Source: Oscheius tipulae (taxonomy: Eukaryota; Nematoda; Chromadorea; Rhabditida; Rhabditidae). From it: a stretch of 64,000 bases of DNA. Location: NCBI GenBank assembly GCA_037178975.1, contig JASJZH010000006.1, positions 4,836,001-4,900,000 of the forward strand, given 5' to 3'. The position numbers and the translations under genes are program-made. The notes beneath the pieces were generated by a model. It ran no database searches. It worked only from the letters and a program-made list of their open reading frames with translations, and was not told where the DNA came from. Of this stretch, positions 11,668 through 21,897 are shown in pieces; positions within the stretch are counted from its first letter, which is position 1; each line of letters begins with the position of its first letter.

Positions 11668-14600
11668 TCATGATAGCATATAACGGCGGAAGATATTTCT
11701 TATCGTTTCCGAGTTCCGCGTTTGCCAATCCATTCGTTGTTGGGCATCCAGGAGGGCTTTATTAAAGATATCAAAAGAATACGCAGTCGAAGTGGATCGC
11801 ATAAAGTTTTGTAGCTATAACTTTGGAGAGTTAACATAATTGGAATGCCTACCTTGATAATATCCGATTGACTTCTTGCATTGGACACACAACTTTGAGC
11901 GATACTTGAAAGTATACCTGGCTTGGAAGACAACCTAAATTTTCGGACTTTTGTTTCTACACTGCTACGAACACAGAATACAGCCTTGTCCAATTGTTAA
12001 CCAGATAGTCGAGCAAATACCCAGATCCCGCCTTGTTTTTGGCTGCCTCATTGAACACAGTCACAGAATCCTGTAGTTCAAAGAGTTGTGAAGATGGATC
12101 GGTCACAGTATTGAGTAGCCTGTAAACGATGGTTTTTTGTGACTTCCTGTAGTCTGTACCATATAAAGTTGTTCATATTCTGACTGCACGCAAGTGCAGA
12201 TAACAAATTCTCTCTTTCCTTGACCGCGGTCTCTCTTTGATAGAATGATAATAGCTAAACAAGTTTCATTATCAGACTCTTAACTAATCTTACTGTATTG
12301 AAAGCAGTTTCATTGTTTTTTCCCTCACTGCAATAGACGGTCTTCCGGAGCGACGGTGTGACTCTGGAAAAAAATTGATTCATTACAATACGAATGTTTT
12401 CACGTTGCACAGGAACTAGCCGACGAATTTTTAGAACGGTTGCAAGGGGTATCAATCTGTTGTTGATAGATGGTTCTCAATTCTGCACAGTCGTTTGTGA
12501 TGGAACAATATGACAGTAAAATCAGTTCATCTCGCTGACTGAAACGGAAAAACGTCGTTGTTTTCAAGGAACTGCAGACCTGTCGTAAACCTTACTATCA
12601 TTAAGGTAGGTTTTGGCGATTGATGTGGGCAAATAAGATGAATATAAGGGTTTTAAGAGGGATGCATGATAATCCTAAATCAAACTGTCAAATGGAAAAA
12701 ATAAGAATACCTGAGCAGCTTTGTAAGCGTCTGAATTTGGGTCAAAGTTAATCAAGATCTTTTGGAATTCTCGCTCAAAAACAAGAAGTGGAAGGTAATT
12801 CTGAAAAAAATATCAGTTGCCATCTAAAGTGGAACTAACAGTCTCTTTTCGTATGTAAGTCATCATGGTGAACAATGTGTCATAGTCCAACTTTCCAGCT
12901 GCTGCCATTGCAAAACTGTCTGCTACGAGAATAGCTCTTGTTCTGTTCGAGAACATCTAAAAAACTGAGATTCTGTTTCTGATCTTTATACCAGGTGATC
13001 CATTTGCATCTGACTTGAAATCATCCGCCAGTCTCGAGGAGAGTAATTCTGTCTTATTAATGTATTGCCGTTTGCATTCAAAATGGCTACTTGTCCAGCA
13101 TCTTGAAGAAAAAGAGGAGAATCTCGAGTGAGCCAGTAAAGCACAGGTTCGGATTTTCCTCTCTGGATCCACAGAGGTATATCCCATTTGTAGCTGAGCA
13201 ATCAAATGAAATCGGTGACCTTTTTTATACCCGAATTGGTTCTGCTCCGGAGTAGTAGCTGTACTACTCGGAAAAGGTGCTCTCTCTTGCGTTACCCGTA
13301 TCATAGAGGCATTCACATGCTCCAAAGTGACCAAAGGATACCCTTTTTCAAATATCCATGGTGAAATGAAATTCACCAAATCGAGTGTTGTACCGTTTGG
13401 CCCTAAGTAAATTAGTCGTCCCGGTGTTACCGAACCTGTCAGATTCTTCGGAGCTACACCATTGAGTTCCTCAAAAAAGTCTAGTGAATCGGCCGACTGG
13501 TTAGCATACTTTGAAGCAAAATTTTTTACTCCTTTGAGAAAATTGTCAGCACCCATAAGGTTTCTGATCATGAGGAAAATAGCAGCACCCTAAAAGAAGT
13601 TAATGTCTACATGAATTCTTACTTTATTTGCTAGTGCATCATTTTTTGTTGCATAAATACCTGCTATCGATGACAGCTTCAGTGTCAACGCCAAATCGTT
13701 TCCTTGTTCAAGAGCAAAGTTGAAATCGTCAACAAGAAACCTGTCAAACTAGACCCGAATACAAGTAAACTGGAGAGCAAACCATTCGAAAGGCTCCGTT
13801 AGAAATAGAATCAGCAGCTGTGTTTCCCAAAATCGTTGCCAGACTGTCCGTAAGCCATGTCTCACTCCACCACGTCACAGCGTTACCGAACCACTGAAGC
13901 TTTTTCCGTACAACATCTCTCGAGCAACACACCTGTTTAGCCACACTTTGAGCAATTTTCTGGACTATCTTCAAACGATCTGCTGAACTGTACAGCTTAG
14001 CATCATAAAATATGCTGGACTCGCTGAATGGATATAATTCTCATTCCTTTAGTTGATCTGTACCTGAATGTCAAGAAACCAAGACCTGTGTCCTCATGGT
14101 CAAGATCCGGACTCGCGAAAATGTCTAAAACTACAATTACGTAGAATCAGGAAAGTCTTTACCCATTTTTGTCATTGGATATTTTGTGCCTAAGCTCATC
14201 TCACACAATTTCACCGATTTAGCAAAGTTATCAAGTGCAAACTGTGTCTGAGATATCACCACTTGCTTTCTTGTATGTACAGTGTAGACAACCTGAAGCG
14301 TTTACAGTTTGTTATAGAGAACTTACCACATCGGTCTTCACAGTCTTTGTCATGTCAAGGATAGAAAATTGCACACTTGATGCTGGTATTTTCGGGGTTT
14401 CCAGGAATGAAGTATCGGTGAAGTTACCATCCGTGGGATTCCTAAAGCTGTTGTTGGATACAAAACCTCTCAGTCTACTTGTTAGTTTTGTCCATTTTTT
14501 GATTGCTAATTGCTACCGTCCCTGTTGGATGAGTCAATTTTATTTTCCATGTCGCTTTCAATGAAAGCTCATCATAGCAAGGAACAACGGTTCTGGCACC

Positions 14601-15597
14601 AACTGGGTTAAAATTAGTTAGTGCTGCCGTCCTAAAGGAACACTCTTTAAGCTTTTACATACGAGTCACTTGTTTGTGATTCCATCTTGATAGTTCAGAA
14701 ACGATAAGCCTTCAGAGTCGAAAGACAACTTCCCAGAATATACAATCTGAACGTGGAACTTTGCTTGTTGCTACCAAAACTCACCTGAAGTTCAAACTGC
14801 TCTCCAGGAAACAGATGTCTTTTTGTATGAAAGTGCAGCCATTCACTTTCCGGTTGATTCCAAAAGTTGATGATAGAAATGATTGCAGAAACCTAAAGGT
14901 TGAATGCATATCTTCATCGTTTTAACCTTGTTGTTCACCAATGATGTCAGGTTGTACGACAAAATCTTCTGGTTAACGGAGTTCAAAGTGATGAGATTTG
15001 TTTCGGAGCTTGCTATGAATCTAATTTTTACCTAAAGAGTGTTTTGCTATGGTAAATGTAATCTCTACCGTTCCTTCCACTACATATGCTTTGTCTGCTA
15101 AAAGTGATACGTAGCCCGGTAAGTATACTTTTAGCTGCAGGTCATATGAACCTAGGAAACACTATTCAGAGGCTGTAGTATATTTTACTGGGAATCGTAT
15201 TTGACGGTAGAACCAGAACATTGTCGGTATGAATGGCGGATAAAACATCTTCATATGCTCTGATAGACGACAATGCATTCCCTTCAAATTCACTCACGGA
15301 GTTGCAGCTGTTGTTGAAAGAACATTAAAAAAGCATGTCTCTAATAATGTTAAATAGAATATATTGAACATTTTGATGATGGATGTTAGCCGAACCACGA
15401 TTACGACCTTTGTTCGAATGTTAACTTTGGCAGCTGTGTTCATATTAAAGAGGTATGAACAACTATACCTTTGTTTGGACAGATCCCACCCGCACCACGC
15501 TCGGTCTTCGTAAGGAGGAAGTATAGTGAGAGTAAATTGATACTAACCAACGACATCAACAAACATAAATACTCTATTGTGTACTTGCATTAAGCTA
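11668..15597 (-). CDS. M1 aminopeptidase-like protein with degenerate zinc and substrate sites (pseudoenzyme)
   Basis: Architecture follows M1 metallopeptidases. The N-terminal beta domain begins around LPSNTIPSSYDLQLKVYLPG (15.2 kb). A peptidase-like core holds WFGNAVTWWSETWLTDSLAT (13.8-13.9 kb), and an ERAP1_C-like helical domain runs to FRRYMLS at 11668. The active site is gone. Where active enzymes have HELAHQWFGN, this gene reads QSVAKQWFGN, so both His and the catalytic Glu are replaced. The GAMEN motif is replaced by HEDTGLGF, and NEGFA by TDSLA. Most introns are 37-44 nt; one (13894-13932) lies just before WFGN and must be removed to see the motif. The start is uncertain: MQVHNRVFMF near 15597 is my guess, and a signal-anchor exon could be missed. 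Nematodes are known to carry several catalytically dead M1 paralogues, so a binding or surface role is likely. Confidence 0.8.
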
Positions 15598-15784
15598 TGC
15601 AAGATGAATACTATTTTTTAGCCGGTCATTCTGAAGAAATTTTTTTTTTTTTTTTATCATACATGGTTTTATCATACTTACACTGCAAATCAAGCTGGAG
15701 TAACCTCAACACGACAAAGTAGTACGTTTTATATGTTTTCAGTAGAGCCGTGCTTTTGTGCTGCTTGCACTCCCGGACATTAAG

Positions 15785-15813
15785 AAAAGTCACGTACGAT
15801 GTACGTGACTTTT
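15785..15813. repeat. perfect 13-bp inverted repeat (hairpin)
   Basis: AAAAGTCACGTAC at 15785-15797 is followed by a 3-base spacer and its exact reverse complement at 15801-15813. It lies 150 bases upstream of the ETHE1 start codon and beyond the 5' end of the divergent M1 gene. It could be a binding site for a dimeric factor (the core contains two CACGT-type boxes) or a chance palindrome. Confidence 0.6.
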
Positions 15814-15962
15814 GCTATGTCCAGGTCCTATCTTGCACAAGGTAACAGTTTACGGCAACCAAACAACAGCGCTTGTGCGCTAACCAATCGATTTTGCCTT
15901 GTTGATATTTTTAATTTCTCTTTCTGTCGCGTTCTCGCATTCCCTGCCTGTTTTGTGGTATC

Positions 15963-16886
15963 ATGCCCTCTTCAAGCATTCTTTTCCGCCAGGCAAGCAT
16001 TCTATTAAGAATAACCTTCAATTTTGCAGTTGTTTGAGAAAAAGTCCTCGACGTACACATATGTGATCGGGTGTAGTGCAACGAGGAAAGCGCTGATTAT
16101 TGACCCGGTCAAAGAAACAGCTGATCGCGATGCCAGGGTGAGCCTTACACAATTGAAAGTTTATTAAAGTATTTTACAGATTTTACGAGAACTGAATCTT
16201 AAGCCGGATCTTGCTCTTAACACTCACGTTCATGCCGATCATATCACTGGAACAGCGCTTTTGAAGAAGCAGTTCCCTCGACTGAAATCTGCCTTGGCTA
16301 AATCATCAGGAGCAAAAGCTGATCTTCTGCTCGAAGCAGGGCAAACGATCACAGTAGGAAAACACGAGTTGGAGGTTAGGCCAACTCCAGGCCACACTAA
16401 TGGTAAGAAAAAGTCACATTCGCCAATCCATCTGTAACCTAGGCTGTGTTACGTATGTTGATCACGCCAATACCCGAGCCTTCACTGGAGATGCGCTGCT
16501 GATCCGTGGCTGTGGACGTACAGACTTCCAGCAGGGAAATTCCCGTGTTCTTTACAAGTCAGTCTGGGAGCAGATCCTTTCTCTCCCTGATGACTATCTT
16601 CTTTATGTTGGTCACAATTACGACGGCATTCTCCAAACAACAGTTAGTAGCCTGGTATATTAGAAATGAGAAGAGATTTTCAGGTTTGGGAAGAGAAGAA
16701 GTACAATCCCAGACTGACCAAATCGGAAGATGATTTCGTCAAAATCATGGCAAATCTGCACCTAGACTACCCTAAACAAATTGGTGAAATTATTTTTGGT
16801 TGAAACTATTTTCTCGTGTTACAGATATAGCTGTTCCTGCCAACATGGTTGATGGTGAAACCGAGGGAACCCAAAAGTCAAAGTAG
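15963..16886 (+). CDS. ETHE1: ETHE1-type persulfide dioxygenase
   Basis: Mitochondrial non-heme iron enzyme that oxidises glutathione persulfide in sulfide catabolism, by homology to human ETHE1. The metallo-beta-lactamase motif [10 protein letters not shown], the later PGHT and [19 protein letters not shown], and the tail [15 protein letters not shown] plus AVPANM all match the family. Exons are 15963-15992, 16030-16137, 16180-16402, 16443-16654, 16684-16783 and 16825-16886 (244 residues, like the human enzyme). Exon 1 encodes [10 protein letters not shown], which parallels the human ILLRQMFE junction; it is joined through an intron with a GC donor (15993-16029). No longer targeting peptide is visible, so either the first residues suffice or an upstream exon is missed. 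Its stop lies 34 bases from the stop of the convergent channel gene. Confidence 0.93.
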
Positions 16887-16920
16887 AAATAATTGAATAA
16901 AGATCCCAACTCTAAACAGC

Positions 16921-18232
16921 TTATTTTCTGTTTTTCAATACGGAAATTGAAGCATAGATGAAGGTCGTTATGAACGCGACAGCAGCAAATCTTTTTTTCC
17001 AGTCATTTTGTAGTTTTTGGCTGATGGACGTGCTTTTCGATTTACTTGTCTGCTGAGCTATGTAGGTCGAAATCCTCCATGATAGCAGTATTATGCTACA
17101 CATATAGCGAGAATACAGAAAGGTTGCTAAACTATTCTTATACTACCGTGTATTAAAACACTGACCCGTAGGATACCAGTCGTAATTTGTCATGTTTGTA
17201 TCAACATACTTCAAGTATGATAGAAAGGCTGGTATAAGAGTAGCTTGATGTACCGCCGTTGCTCCCAAGATGTACATTCCAGCATCAAGAATCGAAAGAA
17301 CTTGCAGAAAACAAGTAGATGTTTAGCATTATTTTACCTATGGAAGGGATGACGAAGGTGAGAACAGCTTTAGGCGAATCACGTGTAATTTTGAACTCGT
17401 ACTTGAACTCCAAAAAAGTATCACTGAAACGAACATATTTCGTTAAAAAAAAAGGAGCAAGATCCCTACATTCTGATCACTCTAGTTCGAAAAGACACAA
17501 GATTATGATTCTGAGATGTTCCCTTAATTTGAGCTGACCATACTGATTGCCGACCTGCAACCCTGTGATTCCTTCTATTGCGTACTCACTGTAGTAAAAC
17601 GTTTTATCAGTTCCGTGATTCAGAAAAACTGACTGTCCGCAAGTATACTGTTCAAAGGGAAAGTCATTCGTTTTTTGAACACAGTTAATTTTGATAAGCA
17701 TTGGCTCAGTATATATCAATTGCCCTTCAGGAGAAACCACTAGGCGAGTTTTGGATTTCGGTCCTGTGTGTCTGAACATTCACATCTTAATTTCCGGCCA
17801 ATCAACTAACCCTTTATCCATGTTTTGCATTTTCTTCACCAGAGGTGGGAACCAAGTAGTTTCTTCTATTTCCAACCAATTCGTTTCGTTCTTTTCCATG
17901 ACAACATATCTTTTATCGATCACTTTCCTTTTATCATACCAAGCCTGAAATGCTATTGTCCTACGTCGTGTCAAGAGATACTATTTGGAAGAGACCAGTT
18001 ACCGAAAGAATCCGATTGTAGAAGTTCTAAAATTTCGTCAGTTGGAAACATATATGCGAACCATTTCCGTAGAGTCAGCATGCAAATACACGAAAACATT
18101 TACAGGATCCGAGGGTGGATAGTGATGTTCAACGTCGAAGTAGAGTTCAGGACGAGTAAAGCCGGATAAGCAATTTTCCATTAGACACATTAAGTACAGA
18201 GAAGCATTACAACAGTCCGTTGGCTGTGGCAT
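16921..18232 (-). CDS. divergent Cys-loop ligand-gated ion channel subunit
   Basis: The extracellular half shows DPVNVFVYLH, then ILSVTGLFQIAWYDKRKV (the W.D.R element), WFPPLV and the signature Cys loop CVQKTNDFPFEQYTC with exactly 13 residues between the cysteines. The first membrane helix is SPKAVLTFVIPSIVLSIL and the last is near FAAVAFITTFIYASISVL. Short introns (35-37 nt, e.g. before NFYNRILS and before AWYDK) keep the frame. The putative second helix lacks the usual pore pattern, and the cytoplasmic loop is short, giving an unusually small subunit. The start MPQPTDCC is the first in-frame Met but has no signal peptide. An upstream frame with hydrophobic KKKCTLIITVWIFL near 18290-18400 may encode it, but I could not join the phases. 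The ligand is unknown. Confidence 0.75.
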
Positions 18233-19451
18233 GACTGTGAATGCATGGAAATATGATACCGTTTATAAACGCACCATCATCTATTTTTACAGAAATATCC
18301 AAACAGTAATAATCAGAGTACACTTTTTCTTCGTCCAGCTCCTACTTCTAAAAACTTTTGCAGTATCGTAATCCAATCCTTGTTCCACTTTCAACATTGT
18401 CTTTCTATCAAAGTTCGTCCTCTCTGTTGCTGACTTGACCCTCGCAGTTCGAAGATTTCCTGTTCGCGCCCGTCACCTGATTCACGCACAGCGACCGCCA
18501 AGAGAGTGTGCCAACTAGGGGAGAAAGAGACACTACGGACGAGATGTAGTGCTGTAACACACGAGGCGCAGGAGATGATTTGGCGAGAGAGTGCGCACTC
18601 GAGAGAGACACGATGCCTCCGTCAGCTGAGTCCGGGCCGACTCGTGGTCGATATGGAAGAAAAACTATCTTAATTTCTTCTTTCTATCATAGTTGGAGGT
18701 CCTTGAATTGTAGTTTTGGCGAAGGTTTGCCCCTGAAATATATAAGAACTTTTTCACTCATGATTCAGTAGTGTTTTTTCTGAACAATGGCTAAACTTTC
18801 CTGATTCTTATCACACTTCACCAATAACTACTTGACAGCAGCAGCTACTCCGGACTGTATGAACTTCTATTAGAACTATTCTTCCGAAGCGATTTTGCTG
18901 CTATTGTTAGTCAAGGCAGTGTTCGATAGTGGCGGCTAGGTTGCCCTCTTACTGCGCCCAGTCTCTATAGATGTTCCTCTCGAGGGCACATCTTTTCTTT
19001 CTTTTATGGAACCATCGGCAAATGTTCTTGTCATTTCTTTTTTTTCCACTTTTTCAGGTATTTCAAAAACAGTATATCCACAGTTTTGTTGTGCCCGTCA
19101 CACACCGGTGTTTGGCTGTGCCCATTGAAGCAAAGGTGTCACATTGTTGATATATCTGCTGTTTATCACTTCTCTACAAACCTTCTAGAGTAGCCCCATA
19201 CTAAAATATTTAGTGAAGCTAGTCGCCGTAACAAGCATCAACAAATTTCTTTGAGACTAATGATGTTTTCCGCTAAGCAGCAGTAGCAGTGGCATAGATT
19301 TAAAAAGCTTTATTTACTGCCTAATTTCCCTGAATGAAAATAGAATAAACTCAGTCTGTGGGGACTAATTCTCGTTCCGCTTTTCTAAATTGCTGCATCG
19401 ATATTTTGACCTTGTGCATACTGCTTCAAGAGGTCATATTTCGACGCGCCA
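18233..19451. other. intergenic between channel and MEMO1 genes
   Basis: No gene supported, apart from a possible 5' exon of the channel gene near 18290-18400 (minus strand). Confidence 0.5.
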
Positions 19452-19778
19452 GTGAACAAGGGCGTTCAATTCCCACGCATACTCAATAGTTTTTTATTCA
19501 CAAAAGTGTTGTTGTATCATATTATGGTTTCAGACCGTCTCTACACAAAAAGATTGACTAAGTGGTCTTTAAACTATTCGCCATCTTCTGATCCCAACTT
19601 CTCCTGTGCAGCTATTGGTGCAGCAGCTTCATTTACTTCAGTCGTCGTCCGAAGTTTACGGGTATTGTCTCGCCCTCACTTATTCAGGGTCGCCTTTTTC
19701 ACTGCCTTAGGAATTTGTATCTCTTACGGTATGCTCTTACTTTCTAATCGAGACGAGAAATATACAGCCGAAACAAAC

Positions 19779-20959
19779 ATGTCCCTCTCCAACGGTTACG
19801 GACACGGTGGACGCGCTCGCAGTGCTTCGCATGCTGGATCCTGGTACTCCGGTAACCGGAGTCAGCTAGATGGCCAGTTGACACGCTGGCTGGATGCTGC
19901 CGGAGATCGAGTTGGTGTCGCCAGAGCCATTATTTCTCCGTAAGACGGTCATCTGAAGAAATCTAATTAGTTATTTTAGTCATGCCGGATATTCATACTG
20001 CGGAGAAACGGCCGCTTATGCCTTCAAACAGGTTGTTCCCGATAACATGTAGGGATATATAGGAACAGAAGCTATATATGTTTCAGAGAGCGTATCTTTA
20101 TCTTTGGACCATCTCATGTGGTGTCGCTAAGTGGATGTGCCTTAACAACCTGTACAAAGTATCGCACACCTCTTGGCGATTTGGATATAGACATGCAAGG
20201 TTTGAGATTAATGGGCTTCGCACATAGCTATTTGCAGTTAATGGTCTACTCCAAAAAACGGATGCTTTTGAGGCAATGGATCGCAGTGACGAGGAAGCAG
20301 AACACAGCATAGAAATGCAGCTTCCATTTATTGCGAAGATCTTCGAAGGGTATTTCGACAAGTTTACATTTTTTGAAAAAGATCTTTCAGCAAAATGATA
20401 ACAATTGTACCCGTACTCGTTGGTTCCATTTCTGGCAGCCGTCAACAAATGTATGGAAAGATCTTTGCTCGGTACATTGAGGATCCCAAGAATCTTTTTG
20501 TCATTTCTTCCGACTTTTGCCATTGGGGATCGCGCTTCCACTTCACTCCTTATAGTTCAAACAGCAGGGAACCAATTTACGAACAGATCACAAAACTCGA
20601 CCGCGAAGTGAGTTGCTTAGCTTTTTTAGATTTTCGCGCATTTTTCTACGCATGAATCATTCACCTCTTTTAGGGTATGGATGCAATCGAGACCTTGAAG
20701 CCGGGCGTCTTCTCTGACTATTTGAAAAAGACCGAAAACACTATATGTGGACGTAATCCGATTCTTCTCATGCTTCAGGTAGACTTTATTCATTTTTTGC
20801 GAATTTTATATTTAGGCAGCAGAGATGTTCCGCACGATGAACAACCATACGCACGAGTTCCGCTTCCTAAAATACTCCCAGTCGAACAAGTCTCGGTCGC
20901 TTCATGACTCTTCTGTTTCTTACGCGGCTGGAGCTCTTTTCATCTACCCCAACAGTTAA
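19779..20959 (+). CDS. MEMO1: MEMO1 family protein
   Basis: MEMO proteins share a fold with extradiol dioxygenases and bind metal; they act in cell motility and redox/copper control. The sequence aligns end to end with human MEMO1: [100 protein letters not shown] and [14 protein letters not shown]. The two key His residues (HAGY, GPSHVV) and the Cys of TICGR are present. Seven exons: 19779-19939, 19980-20048, 20087-20199, 20238-20349, 20391-20607, 20674-20778 and 20816-20959 (306 residues). The open frame extends upstream without a stop to 19452 and includes a hydrophobic stretch (LFRVAFFTALGICISYGMLL), so a longer isoform with a membrane anchor is possible. I used the Met nearest the conserved start. 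Confidence 0.93.
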
Positions 20960-21551
20960 TCAACATTCCGACTTCATACCTTTGTCTTGTGAAGTGTGAA
21001 GCGCCTTTTCTTCTATTCCAGCTGTTTTATTTTACCCCAATGACTCTACCTCTGTTTTCAATTCAAAATTCCAGCTACGCTAATAATGTTAAGATCATTT
21101 CCGACCCGCGAATCTTTCTTTTCTGTGTGATAAGGTTCCTACAATGAACATTCTCACGTTATTTGAAGTTGAAACAGACTACCCCGGGAGCGATATGGAG
21201 CCCTTCTGAAGCGAAAAATATAATAACTCCCGATTTGTTTCCCAGTCTTTGGAAAACTAATAAGTACGAACATTACGGTTAGGATGTGGTTTTAGAAACC
21301 AGTATGCTTTTTTGAGAACGCTTCCCATTAACATCAATCGAAATACCAAACAACTTTTAAATGTTCTTAAACGTTAAGAAGTGGTAAACATTATCCTCTG
21401 ACTCATACCTACAGTTTACTCGAAGAACTGGATATCTTGATTGGCGTACACGCTGTTGTTTGCTGTGTTTCCGGTACCTTCTTCACATCCAAATATTTGC
21501 TGACCTCTGAACCCAAGTATTTAAGCGTGAATGAGCTATTCAAAAAGAGAC
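20960..21551. other. intergenic after MEMO1
   Basis: No gene recognised. Confidence 0.5.
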
Positions 21552-21807
21552 ATGCAGTTCCTTCGTAATCTTCTCTTATCCGTAGTATTTCTAGTGGCAT
21601 TAGTATTCGCTCAGCCTCCACCTAGTCCTACAAATCAGCTGGAATGGTGTATGTATTGGAAGATGCGAGGAATCGTTAAGCCTGAATGCAAGAACTACGA
21701 TTTGACTAGGGAGTCAAAACACAGTAGGTCGATTATGTTTCTTAACCACTCGTTCAGTTCTGCCACCTTCACTCAGCAGAGGAACTCTTTCCCGGCCAAG
21801 ACAATAG
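21552..21807 (+). CDS. small secreted protein, unknown
   Basis: Begins with a clear signal peptide (MQFLRNLLLSVVFLVALVFA), then QPPPSPTNQLEWCMYW and GIVKPECKNYD. A 34-nt intron (21724-21757, gtaggt...ttcag) gives 73 residues ending SRPRQ. Without splicing the frame would run to 21836. The short G(I/V)xKPEC element resembles one in the N-terminal part of the WAP-type protein at 39.6-40.6 kb (SGVFKPEC). No function can be assigned. Confidence 0.55.
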
Positions 21808-21897
21808 CCACAAAGATTTCAGTATTCTGTACATAAATCGCGAATAAATCTTTATTATGATAAGAATTTCAATCACATTTTTGTACCCATATGTAGA

